Positions 33,667 to 44,334 of a stretch of 64,000 bases of DNA are shown in pieces. Origin of the DNA: Telmatactis stephensoni. Taxonomy: Eukaryota; Cnidaria; Anthozoa; Actiniaria; Isophelliidae. The stretch covers positions 310,001-374,000 of the forward strand of contig JALIZF010001537.1 in NCBI GenBank assembly GCA_029948255.1. Reading direction: 5' to 3'. Each line of letters opens with the position of its first letter. The stretch's first letter is position 1. Under the pieces are notes generated by a model. It was not told where the DNA came from. It saw only the letters and a list, made by a program, of their open reading frames with translations, and searched no databases. The position numbers and the translations under genes are program-made.

Positions 33667-33876
33667 CTAAAAGAGGGCTTTATATTTGGGAATTAGCTTT
33701 GCCAAGTAAAGCTTCATGGCTCGATATCCATCAGTTTCATTTTGGCGTATTTCTCGGGTTTTTTTTGGTTTGTCATGGAGATCTCCAGGATGATTTTTCG
33801 TTGATTCATCACAATTCATTGTGACATACTGCTTACCATGCTTATCTGTTTGAAATGCAAATGTTGACAGCTTCAT
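33667..33876 (-). pseudogene. Crypton/DUF3504-type fragment
   Basis: 69 codons: FQTDKHGKQYVTMNCDESTKNHPGDL then GYRAMKLYLAKLIPKYKALF. The 'TKNH.G....C/Y..LK.YL.KLNP' pattern resembles the DUF3504 domain of Crypton-derived tyrosine-recombinase proteins in animals. The catalytic Arg/His/Tyr region is not present, and LINE sequence abuts the end at about 33650. Confidence 0.45.
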
Positions 33877-33959
33877 ATTTCTTTGGCCTTTACGTCAACG
33901 GCGACACCAGTAAAGTACAACATAAAACCAAACATTTCGAAGCAAAGAAAGTGGGTTGG

Positions 33960-34220
33960 TTAGACGTAATACTGGACTTGATTTGCCTTTAAATCTTGAA
34001 CGACGATTGGCTGCTTGCACTTTACATTTTTCTTGCCTTGACAATTCAGGTTTTTTCCACATGAAATGCAGCAATTTACGGGAGGCGTTTCCAAAAACGT
34101 TTCAGCTGGTGATGGCAGCTTGAACGGAGTCAGTGATTTCATCTTTGTTGCAAGTTTGACAGCCTCATCAAGATCTGAGTCCGTTAAACCAAAGTCTGTA
34201 CAATAGTGCTTGAGAATCAT
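33960..34220 (-). pseudogene. Unknown fragment with cysteine cluster
   Basis: 86 codons ending NCCISCGKNLNCQGKKNVKC. The spaced cysteines resemble zinc clusters attached to KDZ or Crypton-type transposases in cnidarians. It lies beside the DUF3504-like fragment and may belong to the same dead element. No firm identification. Confidence 0.3.
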
Positions 34221-34639
34221 CGATTGTAAGTCTCATTTTAGCTTGGCAGGAATATTTGTGTTTACTGGCTTTATGCCAGTAACAACACACTATGCCATGG
34301 GTTTCAAGGGTGCGTGCGTGCGTAATTCGGAAATCTCCGAAGAAAGATATGCGAACTTTGTGCACCTGTCCAAGGGTGTTTAAGTCAATTATTAATCAAA
34401 TATAGGCTTTGAGGTTATAATATATCTCTTCAGACCAAATTGTTCAGTTTAGCTCATAGATATATCTGTAAGGGAAACGTTTGATCAATTTTCGATAAAC
34501 GTAGTATTGACGAAGCCGTTCGGAATGAAATAGGAAACTTAAGCACAGAAACATGGGGCGATATTTTAGTGTAGATTTGGCTTTGGGTCCTTTTATGTAA
34601 TCAGGCAGAGCTTTAATTGATTGTTGCGAGTTTTAGAAA

Positions 34640-35025
34640 GATATGTTTGATTGAAATTTTGTTTTCCAATTGTGTTTATACTGTGCATTTAGTAATTAGA
34701 GATGCGAAGGTAAGTTGATCGTAATTTATATTTCTCAATGGTTCTATTACATTATATATAGTACTTCAGTTTTCATTTTGGTTATGTAGAAATTTAAATG
34801 AACTTACTGTGTCTAAAGGTTCGAAGGTTTTCGAGGCAATTTCTCAACAGAGCTAACATGTTTGATCGAAATTTTGTTTTCCAGCCGTGTTTACAATGTA
34901 CATTTACTAGTTAAAGATGCGAAGGCAGGTTGAACACGATTTATATTTCTCAATGGTTCTGATACATTTTATATAGTACAGTTTTTCATTTTGCTTATGT
35001 AGAAATTTAAATAAACTTACCAAGG
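34640..35025. repeat. Two diverged ~165-bp tandem copies, ~216-bp period
   Basis: ATGTTTGATTGAAATTTTG at 34642 recurs with one change at 34858. Both are followed by matching GATGCGAAGG, ATTTATATTTCTCAATGG and TATGTAGAAATTTAAAT blocks. Divergence is moderate, so this is an old duplication. Confidence 0.8.
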
Positions 35026-35029
35026 GCAC

Positions 35030-35985
35030 TAGGACAAAGTCTGTGTGTGTATATGCACTAGTCGAAGTAAACCCCTACCCCCACCCCCAATCAGGGGCAG
35101 GCCTTGAAATGTGTCTATATCTACATTTGGATTTGAGGCCAGTAACCACATGGCCTCATAGAGGTCTATTTTGTGTAGAAGATACAACAAACGATGTACA
35201 TTCGAACTTCTTATCTTCGAGACAGCACAATATCTATGTCTTCTGTGCACTCCAAATCATTAAGTTTGTCCAAATTAGAACCCCTTATCATCAATATCGC
35301 TTCTTCTAAAGAGGAACGCTTTCTTTTGCAAGCTTTAAGGTCAATTAGTCGTGAATGAAAATTTTTTTCAGACATAGATCAGAATCAGGTGGTGATCAGT
35401 TTCTGTTCACTGTGCAAAGAGTTTACATTTAGGGGCTGCTATTTCGATATTAAACGTCCATGACATGCTGCTTCACGTGTGAAAAGATAAGGCTGATAAA
35501 GACTTTAGAAGCCATCTTTGCAGTGATGATTGATCTTGGTTGTTCTGGACTTGACAGGGGTCCTTATGATTTGACCTATATGATTGTTCGACAATAACAA
35601 GCAATTAACAAGCATCGCAAGTTGACAAAAAAATGCAGATCCTGTTTAGCCAATTTTCCGTACACGTGAGGCAAATCCTCTCATGCAAGCAAACATTACG
35701 GAATCCACCAACAGTATAAACTAAAAACTACTGAATATCATTGATAAACACCGTTGTATTAGAGTACAAACTAAAGGGGTACAGATCTTTCTACTATTCA
35801 GTGCGTGAGCAGTGCTGATCAAACAATAGAAAATATTAGTAATAAATGTATACTCCATCAAGTGTTTAGAAAACTTGTATGTTGCAAGAACACGTATAGA
35901 CTACATATCGACACAACTTTTCACAGACTTAAATTTTGTGATATCTGTGAGTCATATTTAGACTAAAAATTCCTGCTGACCCTGT
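35030..35985. other. Unassigned sequence
   Basis: Short ORFs without motifs; nothing recognised. Confidence 0.45.
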
Positions 35986-35989
35986 CATA

Positions 35990-36052
35990 AGCCCTGTTGA
36001 TGTAACACGTGCTAGCTCTGTTAGCCCTATTAGTCTGCAGCTCTGTTAGTCT
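35990..36052. repeat. TTAGCC/TTAGTCTG minisatellite, left part
   Basis: Imperfect units of about 26 bp built from CTGTTAG, TCTGTAAGC and TTTGTTAGCC. The right part of the same array is at 37120-37240. Confidence 0.7.
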
Positions 36053-36056
36053 TTAA

Positions 36057-37115
36057 GGTGGCTCGACCCAATTTAGCATGCATGCCTGCATGCGTGTTGC
36101 TTTGGCGCCTCGTGCAAAAAATGAAAATACATGGAAGTCTTCCAAGTTACCTGGACTGGTGAACTACTTTTCTTCGCCTTTTTAGCCTTTAATGTGTTTT
36201 CCTGCAATATTTCACTTCTCCGTTTTCTTTTTGTACAAGGAAATACCATAGTTCTAGAAACCTGTAGTAAGGAACTGCTACGTACAGCGTTACTCTGGAT
36301 ATCACTGGCATGACTTTCCATGTATATTTGCATTTTTTTGCACGAGGCGCCAAAGCGACATGCATGCAGGCATGCATAATCAAACACTGGCAACAACTCA
36401 GAGAATAGAGATGCACATATGGCAATGTTTAAAAAATTATTTAATGGTCTTAAAAAACTTCAATGCCTCTATAATTTACACACCTTACTGGTAAAGGATT
36501 GAATATTCAATATCGAGAAATAAAAAAAAATTGATCTACTAGTTTTCAAGAAACAGTATTATTGACGTGGATGTCGAAATTCCGAGATAAACGCAGCAAT
36601 TTAGTGCTTTACGTACAGTCGTCTCAACGGCGATCAAAAATAGCAAATACGATGACATATTCACAAAATAAAGAACCATGCCTTGGTATTATTTAGAACC
36701 AAAAATATTACAACTTTTCTTTGGAAAATTATTGTTATAAAATTAATTTAGTAGAGCACCCGTGGTTTTAAATTTCTTCAAAGTTAAATAATTGCTCCGT
36801 TTTTACTCAAAATCGGCCTAATAGAATTTCTTTCAAAGCTCTCATATCATAGACAAACATTTGATTTACAAAGTCTCATAAATCGTTTTGCTCGTCGAGG
36901 TCTGGATTTTGAGAAAATTGGCAAAACTTCAAATCTAGTGTATAACAATTTTGATGTTAAAAAAACTCCGATTTCATCCAAACTAGTACCATTATAAAAT
37001 TTGGTCCATTTGTAGTAGGTGTGCGTAAAAAGTTTGGTCAACTTAATTCTGTAACGCAATTAATAGCCGCTTCAATTCGACAACCCCCGCACTGGCGAAA
37101 TTGGGTCGAGCCACC
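36057..37115. mobile_element. TTAA-flanked DNA element, 1059 bp, 18-bp TIRs
   Basis: The ends are exact inverted copies of GGTGGCTCGACCCAATTT, and TTAA flanks both sides (36053-36056 and 37116-37119). There is no convincing coding. The TTAA target and GG start suggest a Kolobok-like non-autonomous element. It sits inside a minisatellite whose units continue on both sides, which shows the insertion point directly. Confidence 0.9.
36078..36376. repeat. Nested inverted repeat within the TTAA element
   Basis: The left arm (GCATGCATGCCTGCATG ... TTGGCGCCTCGTGCAAAAAA ... ACATGGAAG) is inverted at the right side of the interval with few changes. The arms are about 55-60 bp around a 180-bp loop, so a second foldback is nested in the element's left third. 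Confidence 0.85.
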
Positions 37116-37119
37116 TTAA

Positions 37120-37240
37120 GCTTTGTTAGCCCTGTTAGTCTGTAAGCTTTGTTAGCCCATTAATCTGTAAGCTTTGTTAGCTTTGTTAGTTCTGCTATCT
37201 CTGTTAGTCTGTAAACCTATTAGTCTGTTCACCCATATAG
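37120..37240. repeat. TTAGCC/TTAGTCTG minisatellite, right part
   Basis: Continues the array at 35990-36052 after the 1059-bp TTAA element; units such as TCTGTAAGCTTTGTTAGCC repeat with changes. Confidence 0.75.
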
Positions 37241-37977
37241 CCATTTGGCAGAGTATTTTTAGTCACTATTAAGGACGGTGTCCTGTATTGTCAGCGCGCA
37301 CTGCGTTCTGCGCATGGCCCTTCGTAGTAAAAGCATCATAAAAACAAAGCAGTTTTGCGATATTTGGATAAATAAAACTTACTTGCTTGTAGAAAAAACA
37401 TTTGACTGTTCCTGTAGTAGAATTAAATTCAGTATTGATGAATAAAACTCGCTTAAAAACCACTGTTTTGATCACAAGGACTAGATTTGCCTATTGGCCG
37501 CCATCTTGGAAATGTCCCATAATGCTTTGTAAAATCTGTCTATACTCTGTATGGAGGGCTAGGGATTTCATCGTATTTCGTGAGTTTATCGGTAAATAAC
37601 TTCTTAAATCGCCTGGATACCCCTCTTTTTTCCTTTTGTAAATTCTAAACCAAAGAAAAATCTAGATTTATATAAGCTTTTTATAAATGTATAATTGAAG
37701 AATGATAAAAAATATCACATATTATATTTAGCAATCATAGACTAGAACATCCTAAAACCAAGTAAATATTAAAAAAAAACATTTTCTTTGTTTTCGCGGT
37801 TTTATGGTATTGCCCTACCAGAGAATTATGCTTAGAGTGTTTTAGGAAAAAAAAGTTTGAAACTTATTGGAAGTATAGAGGATTTTTAATTTTTTTTCTT
37901 TGGGTCGTCAAAAATGCATTTTCCGCAACATTTGATGACGTATAACTCATTAAAATGCGTGGTGACCCCCAATTTTT

Positions 37978-39214
37978 GTATCTACTGCAGAATGCAGTAG
38001 ATACTATGTCATCGTGTTGAAAATGGATATACTTCATGCTTCACTCAAATTATGAGATCATGGTATATTGGTATTCACCAGGAACATGTATGAGTTCTGA
38101 CACAAAGTTCGATGCTTGTTAACAATAGAAAGTGTTAACAATAGAAAAGTCGGAATATTTTCGGAAAATACACGGGAACAAACAAGTAAAGGCGAAATGA
38201 CATACGAATATCGACCGAATGTCTTTCGGAATTACGGACAGGTAACTGACAAGCACGAAGTTCCATGTGACTGACGACTGTTGACAAGTTTGACAGGAAT
38301 TCAAGTCAAAAATCTTAACTTGGTAAGTGATGTTTTTAACAATGTTTTTATGCCCATTGATAAGGCTCAGCTTTAATAGAATGTGTCAGGTTTATTCTTA
38401 TGGAGAATTTTTAAATCATTATTCAATTTTGAGATTGTTTTTGAACCGGCCGGTAAGTATAAATACAAGTGTTCGTCTCGATCTCGGCGTTTGAGCCTTT
38501 CGCAAATGATCTATCTTAATAGCAACAGTAAACAAGTTTACAACAATTGCATGTAAACTATCATCAAATAACTCACTTCATTATATAATATTTCAGCTCC
38601 TATTAAGGAAATGTAATGGCCTTCAGTATGTACGAAGAGCTCAAACGTGGATCTTGATTGCAAGGCCAAACAAACACTACAAATGAGCAAATCCTTTTAT
38701 AAAACCTATGGCACTGTCTATGAAAGCTGTCTCTATTGATGGACGTAAAAACATTGTTAAAAATATCACTTACCAAGTATTTTCCGAACGTAGTTTAGGG
38801 AGCATTCATTTTTTAGGAGGGGAGGGGAGGGGGGGGTGGGCCGGAGGAATTGAGGATTGAGGGGTGGGCCAAAAGAAATTTACTATATGAAAGGGGGTGG
38901 GTCATGTTTTTCTGAAAGTTAAACCAGGTCATTAGGGTCCCTATTTTCATATTTGGAAGTGGGGTGGGTCATCAATATAGTTCAATTCCTTCCGGGGGGG
39001 GCTTGCATTTTGTTTGTATTCGATTCCTGTAATTCCTCCGGCCCAACCCCCCTCCTAAAAAATGAATGCTCCCTTAATTTCCGAAAGACATCAGTCGAGG
39101 TAATAACAAACTGCCCTGTCCAACTCCATAAAATTCTTCATCATTCTCCGTGTTTTCTTTTCAATGCATTTCACATTGTCAAAAATATTTCTATAACACT
39201 TCTGCAGTAGATAC
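37978..39214. mobile_element. Putative DNA element, 15-bp inverted termini
   Basis: GTATCTACTGCAGAA at 37978-37992 is exactly inverted at 39200-39214. The left end also has an immediate reversed copy (TGCAGTAGATAC, 37993-38004), giving a terminal palindrome. A TA target site is possible because TA lies at both edges. No coding recognised; a Harbinger-like MITE is inserted inside. Confidence 0.5.
38798..39073. mobile_element. Harbinger-like MITE, 276 bp, TTA duplication
   Basis: Inverted ends start GGGAGCATTCATTTTTTAGG and extend to about 45 bp with gaps. TTA flanks both sides (38795-38797 and 39074-39076), the usual 3-bp target of PIF/Harbinger. The interior is GGGTGGGTCA-rich. Confidence 0.8.
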
Positions 39215-39219
39215 ATGCA

Positions 39220-39607
39220 CCTTTCAGGTGCCTTTTATTTTTCTTGGATTCTAACAGCCTACAATGGGTTCTTTCACACCCATATAGATTTTAGAGAAAA
39301 TAATTACTTTCACATTAGAGGGCTCCGTCCTTAAACAACTTTAATACATATAGGTACTGACAACGTGCAAGGGTCATGAGGACTGTTAATTAACTAGAGG
39401 GCGAGGCTCGCACGAGTTTTACTGGCTAAAACACGTTAGCTGAGTTAGGGCTAACACCAGGGCTAACAGGGATTTCTATATACTAAAACATGACTCATAT
39501 GTCTACTCTAGTAATTGCTTGTACCCTGTTGCCTTATACACACTGACAAGATTTACTGAAAGACGTATCATGCAGTCAGGGACGCATTGATTCACTCAGA
39601 ATATGTG
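39220..39607. other. Unassigned left flank of the Ty3/gypsy element
   Basis: No recognised features. It does not match the right flank of the retrotransposon, and no target-site duplication is visible at 39603-39607. Confidence 0.45.
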
Positions 39608-39742
39608 TGTGACGCAGTGTTCTTGAGCGCTTTTTAATGCAGTATTACCCTGTCGGCGGTTCTATGCTCGCTGAATAATAGTATGATATAATAGTATGAT
39701 TTCTAATACAAATAAACTCGTACGAAAGGTAAACTGTATACA
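39608..39742 (-). repeat. 3' LTR of the Ty3/gypsy element
   Basis: 135 bp with plus-strand ends TGTGACGC...GTATACA (TG...CA). Identical to 45434-45568 except for one G/A difference near 39658. It contains a short direct repeat (ATAGTATGAT twice). Unusually short for an LTR. Confidence 0.95.
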
Positions 39743-39945
39743 AAAAAGGAAGAAAACAACATGAAACAAACTACTTGTTTTCTCCTCGTGGTCTGGCCTC
39801 GTGCCAGTCCCCACGGGTGACTAGTTGCCAACAGGGAGCCCAGAGGACACTCCTCACATGCTTCCCTGCTGGGGTTGGAGTCCCCGACAACCTACTATAC
39901 AACTTAATAAACAATGTAAATGTCTTTTAACTAACTGTTCAGTTC

Positions 39946-42900
39946 TTAAACTTGACTGTTCTTACTTAGCATTTGCATGATAAGTAAATTGGACTGTGCA
40001 ATACTGTTCATTATCTCGTTTGGATTCATCATGATGGCTGCAGTGTTCTCTCTAGAAAGAGTTGACATTGGTAAGCGATGGGGGTTCGAGTGTTGTCCTT
40101 TTCCTTGACGGGTTGAACGTCTAACTTGGGGTTCATCGCTGATTCCATCTGCTGTTTGTTGGTGGTCTTCTGGATTGTTGCTTTCCAGTTCTTTACTGTC
40201 TGGTGTATCTGAAGCTTTTGTTGATAGTTCCTTATCTGTCTTATTACCATGGATCTTCTGTGGTGCATTCTGGAACTCTGGAACTTCAGAAATTGACTCA
40301 ATACTGCCGTCATCATCCTGATTGTCAGGTTCGTCTTCAGCATCATCTTTTAGTTCCTCATCTTTCTCAGTACCATGGATGTTCTGTGGTGGAATCTGGA
40401 ACTCTGCATCGTTGGCGAGATGACTTGCATGAAGGATATCCTTTCTGTAAACTGTCTTCTTATTATGCTGTCGATCTAATGATTCTACAACATAAGTGTT
40501 TCCAGTGTCTAGTCTTTCAACTACTTGGTAGGGTTCTTCACTCCATACATCTTGAATTTTGTTCTGTCCTTGTACTCGATTTTTTAGAAACACTATTGCT
40601 CCAACTAGAAGAGTAGTGACGTCTGCCTTTGCGTCATTTCTCTCTCTTCTCCTTTGGGCTTCTTTTTCGGTTTTCTCTGCGGCAAGTTGAAACGCTGTAT
40701 CTAATCTCTCCTGATGTTCGGTGATCCATTGCTCGATACAACCATTTCCTTTCTCTTGATCATCAGCTTGTAGCATGTAGTCAATAGGTAGAACTGGATC
40801 TCTTCCGAAGAATAAAAAGTAAGGTGAATAACCAGTAGATGAATGGGGTGTGGAGTTATATGCATAAACTAGTTCTGGAAGGTATTCGGGCCATTTGCGC
40901 TTCTTGTCGGGTGCAAGAGTTCTTAGACGATCATGCATTGTCCTATTAAATCTTTCGCACTGTCCGTTTCCTTGAGGATGGTATGGAGAAGTACGGCTCT
41001 TAGTAATTCCATATATCTTGCAAAGTTCATGTATTACTTTACTCTCGAAATTTTCTCCCTGGTCGCTATGTATCCTCTTTGGAACACCATATCTTACGAA
41101 CCATTCTTTAACCAATGTTCTAGCTACAGTAGGGGCTTTCTGGTTCTTTGTTGGGATTGCTTGTGTGAATTTCGTAAAGACATCAGTTAAGACTAACACA
41201 TTCTCATAGCCACTGCTGCTTTTCTCTAGTAAAGTATAATCAATAGCTAAGATCTCCAAAGGGGCACTTGCTGTAAGAGAACTCATGGTGGTGTGGAGCG
41301 TCTTCCCTGCTTTTGCTATGGTACACCTGCGACATTTTCGACAGTACTCAGTAATTTCTTGAACCATTCCAGGCCAATAAAATCTCGTTCGTGCTACAGC
41401 TTTGGTCTTCTCGATTCCCTGATGTCCTAAATCGTCATGGATTGATGTCAGTACTTTACTTTTCAGTGAGTCAGGTAATATTAGCTGTTTTACTTTTTGG
41501 CTCTGAATATGGATGACACGGTACAGAATTCCTTCATCCTCTGTAATACGTCTCCAATCTCGTAACAGTTTACGGGCAGGTTTCTCTTCTTTCATTAGTT
41601 GTCTTACGGTTGGGGGGTGTTTGAGCTTCCAGTAATACCATAGTCTACTAACTGAGTCATCACCAGACTGCATTGTGGCTAAGTCTTGCTTTGGAATGGA
41701 TGGAAAAGTTGATGTTGCCTTTGGTGCTACACCTTGTGATCTTACACGTGATTCCTGTACAAGAGGTTCTGACGACAACTCTTCGACAAACGCTGTGATG
41801 CTTGGGGGCAATAAAGTTCCAACTTCTTGACTCTGTATCTGACTGTCTGCACTTGTGATTCTCTCTAGTCTAGCTGTTACAGGTTCCTTACCATGAAAGG
41901 TCTTCCTACTGAGGGCATCTGCGTTGCTATTACTTCTTCCAGAGCGGTACTTTATTGTGAAATTAAACTGTGCAAGTTCTGCTCCCCACCTCATCTCGGT
42001 CGCACCAAGCTTCGCAGTGGTCTGTAGATAACTAAGGGGATTGTTATCTGTGTATACAACAAATGTTGAACCAATTAGGATATCACGAAATTTCTGAGCG
42101 ATTGCCCAGTACAGTGCTAATAGTTCAAGTTTCATACTAGAATAGTTCTCCATATTGCGCTCGCTAGCTTGAAGTCCTCTACTAGCGTAACTAAGCACAA
42201 CAAGTCCATGTTCCTGTTCCTGTTCCTGAGACAAGACTGCACCCAAGCCGTGAAAACTGGCATCCGTCTCTACGATGAATGGACGATTGAAATATGGAAA
42301 TCCTAGCACAGGTGCTGTCGTTAACATGTGTTTAATCTTCGTAAATGCTTCCTCACACGGAGTGTCCCATTTCTCTTTGATGCTCTTTTCCTCCTCAACA
42401 AGTGATTTCTTCTTGCCTTTACGTCGTACACTTTCATGGCCTCGTAGAAGATTATGAAGGGGGCTGGCAATCGCAGCATACTTAGGGAGGAATCTTCTAT
42501 AGTATCCTGACAGACCCAAAAATCCGCAAAGTTCACGTAATGTCTCTGGTCTTTTCCAATCAACAACAGCATGTACCTTTTCTGGGTCTGGACAAGTCCC
42601 TTCACTCGTAACTATGTGGCCAAGGTAACGCACCTTTTCACAAAAAAGCTGACATTTTTCGGGTTTCACCTTTAGATTTAGTTTGGACAGTCGTGACAGT
42701 ACCATCTCCAGCCTTGACAGTGTTTCCTCAAAGCTTCTTCCAAAAACTAGAATTTCATCGATATATACCAATAAGCTTTGAAAATTAACATCTCCAAATG
42801 CTTTGTCCATTAGTCTCATAAACGTGCTCGGTGCATTGCATAATCCAAAAGGCATTCGTGTATATTCATACAGTCCGCCTGTACCTGTTCTGAAAGCTGT

Positions 42901-44310
42901 CTTCTCTACATCACATTCTCGTACTGGTATCTGGTTAAAGCCGTGTGCAAGATCTAAACTACAAAAGTACTTTGCTCCTTTAAGAACGTCAAGAGCTTCA
43001 TCTACTCTTGGAAGAGGGTAAGCGTCCTTGTGTGTTTTCGCATTCAAACGACGGTAGTCTACGCAAATTCGAAGTTTGCCATCTTTTTTACGTACTAGGA
43101 CTATGGGCGATGCATATGGGCTTGATGATTCTCTAATTATGCCACGGTCTAATGATTTTTGTAGGTAGTCTCGTACTTCTGGCCATTGTTGTGGTGGTAC
43201 TCTTCTGTGTGGAACTTTAATCGGACGCTTGTCGGTTGTTATAATATTATGCTCCACTAGATCACAAAATCCAATGTTATCTTCATCTCTGCTAAACGTG
43301 GTATAGTATTCTGAAATAACCTTTTGAAGGCGCTGGTGTTCAGACTCTGCTAGATCACCAACGTCCATCCTAGATAGTATATCATTTACGTCGACAGTTT
43401 GAGCTACAACATCATCACTTGACACAGCTTCACGAACATGGACATGATTTTCGTTTACAGTCACAAATTCAACAGACGGCTCTAAGTCAGCCACTGATAG
43501 CGTTGCAACGGGGGTTCTAGGGTTCAGGTAAACATCTTTGTCACTAAAGTTAGCAACTTGAATCGGAACTCGCCCTTCACATCCAACTGTGACGACAGCT
43601 GCACCGACAGTAACTCCACTTGGTAACTCCACCACGTTGGCTTCCACTCTCTCGACTAATGCAATATATGAAGAATTTACAGCTGGCTGTACTGATCCCT
43701 CTAGGACTTTAATTGAACGGGCAGGAATGAGGGTTGGACCCGATCCCACAAGACGTACTTTTCTATTAACATTATGAGTTGATACAACTGTCTCTTGAAT
43801 AAACAACGGTATTTTATACATTTGTAACGCGTGAAGAAGAGTGGCCTCACTCTCACTAACTGTTTCAGATAAATGTTCTATATAGTTCTCACCATACTGT
43901 TCCACTAAGCACTTTCGCATGTCTCGAAGAACATTTGACCCAAGAACGCCAGGAACTTTATGTTTGCGTAACTGAACTGGGGTATGAACTGGGTCTTTAA
44001 CAATCAAAAATCCCATTCCCTCAAATGTATGGGAAAGAGCACATAAGTTTAGTTCCACGTAACCAATGTAGGGGATTTCTAGACCCTGTGATGATGAGAT
44101 TTTCATGTAAGATGTCACATCCACAACTTCACTTCCTGGAGCTAGGTGTTCCATGTAGAAGCTTTCAGTCACCGTTGACACCTCTGCACCAGTGTCAATC
44201 AGACATCTGACATCAACATCTCCAATCTTTACCCTCACCTCCGGGCAGTCCCCTATTGCGTTTGCAATTACTGAGCCTCCACTTATATGCTCACCCACCA
44301 CATGGCTCAC
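39946..44310 (-). CDS. pol: Ty3/gypsy pol: protease-RT-RNase H-integrase
   Basis: 1454 open codons counted from a GTG; the frame is open upstream to the gag frameshift site and there is no ATG at the junction, so expression by -1 frameshift is expected. Blocks: retropepsin CLIDTGAEV (residue ~35); RT with LRICVDYRRLN, MPFGLCNAPSTF and, at ~517, YIDEILVF where the family has YIDD; RNase H VETDAS and YTDNNPL (~675-760); integrase zinc part HQGIEKT..FYWPGM, CRKCRRC, and a D-D-E core (AIDYT ~1025, HSDQG ~1080, QCERFN ~1115). An acidic tail closes the protein. The YIDE codon GAA is at 42754-42756; losing the second catalytic Asp should cripple DNA synthesis. Confidence 0.93.
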   Translation of the reverse strand: MSHVVGEHISGGSVIANAIGDCPEVRVKIGDVDVRCLIDTGAEVSTVTESFYMEHLAPGSEVVDVTSYMKISSSQGLEIPYIGYVELNLCALSHTFEGMGFLIVKDPVHTPVQLRKHKVPGVLGSNVLRDMRKCLVEQYGENYIEHLSETVSESEATLLHALQMYKIPLFIQETVVSTHNVNRKVRLVGSGPTLIPARSIKVLEGSVQPAVNSSYIALVERVEANVVELPSGVTVGAAVVTVGCEGRVPIQVANFSDKDVYLNPRTPVATLSVADLEPSVEFVTVNENHVHVREAVSSDDVVAQTVDVNDILSRMDVGDLAESEHQRLQKVISEYYTTFSRDEDNIGFCDLVEHNIITTDKRPIKVPHRRVPPQQWPEVRDYLQKSLDRGIIRESSSPYASPIVLVRKKDGKLRICVDYRRLNAKTHKDAYPLPRVDEALDVLKGAKYFCSLDLAHGFNQIPVRECDVEKTAFRTGTGGLYEYTRMPFGLCNAPSTFMRLMDKAFGDVNFQSLLVYIDEILVFGRSFEETLSRLEMVLSRLSKLNLKVKPEKCQLFCEKVRYLGHIVTSEGTCPDPEKVHAVVDWKRPETLRELCGFLGLSGYYRRFLPKYAAIASPLHNLLRGHESVRRKGKKKSLVEEEKSIKEKWDTPCEEAFTKIKHMLTTAPVLGFPYFNRPFIVETDASFHGLGAVLSQEQEQEHGLVVLSYASRGLQASERNMENYSSMKLELLALYWAIAQKFRDILIGSTFVVYTDNNPLSYLQTTAKLGATEMRWGAELAQFNFTIKYRSGRSNSNADALSRKTFHGKEPVTARLERITSADSQIQSQEVGTLLPPSITAFVEELSSEPLVQESRVRSQGVAPKATSTFPSIPKQDLATMQSGDDSVSRLWYYWKLKHPPTVRQLMKEEKPARKLLRDWRRITEDEGILYRVIHIQSQKVKQLILPDSLKSKVLTSIHDDLGHQGIEKTKAVARTRFYWPGMVQEITEYCRKCRRCTIAKAGKTLHTTMSSLTASAPLEILAIDYTLLEKSSSGYENVLVLTDVFTKFTQAIPTKNQKAPTVARTLVKEWFVRYGVPKRIHSDQGENFESKVIHELCKIYGITKSRTSPYHPQGNGQCERFNRTMHDRLRTLAPDKKRKWPEYLPELVYAYNSTPHSSTGYSPYFLFFGRDPVLPIDYMLQADDQEKGNGCIEQWITEHQERLDTAFQLAAEKTEKEAQRRRERNDAKADVTTLLVGAIVFLKNRVQGQNKIQDVWSEEPYQVVERLDTGNTYVVESLDRQHNKKTVYRKDILHASHLANDAEFQIPPQNIHGTEKDEELKDDAEDEPDNQDDDGSIESISEVPEFQNAPQKIHGNKTDKELSTKASDTPDSKELESNNPEDHQQTADGISDEPQVRRSTRQGKGQHSNPHRLPMSTLSRENTAAIMMNPNEIMNSIAQSNLLIMQMLSKNSQV

Positions 44311-44334
44311 TGTAGTGGGCCCTACTTGTTTAAC
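44272..44334 (-). promoter_or_regulatory. -1 ribosomal frameshift signal: heptamer plus pseudoknot
   Basis: In the gag frame the sequence reads GCG TTA AAC AAG TAG; G TTA AAC (44334-44328) is an X-XXY-YYZ-type heptamer whose -1 reading GTT AAA enters the open pol frame. After an 8-base spacer, CCCACTAC (44319-44312) pairs fully, with one wobble, with GTGGTGGG (44301-44294). TGAGCC in its loop (44309-44304) pairs exactly with GGCTCA (44277-44272). This gives an H-type pseudoknot with stems of 8 and 6 bp and loops of 2, 2 and 16 bases. GUUAAAC is a known shift site in arteriviruses. Function is inferred. Confidence 0.8.

Noticed and set aside
44308..44310. GTG as the true pol start codon
   Set aside because: Eukaryotic retroelements do not normally start at GTG; the frame is open upstream to a -1 shift heptamer, which explains pol expression better.
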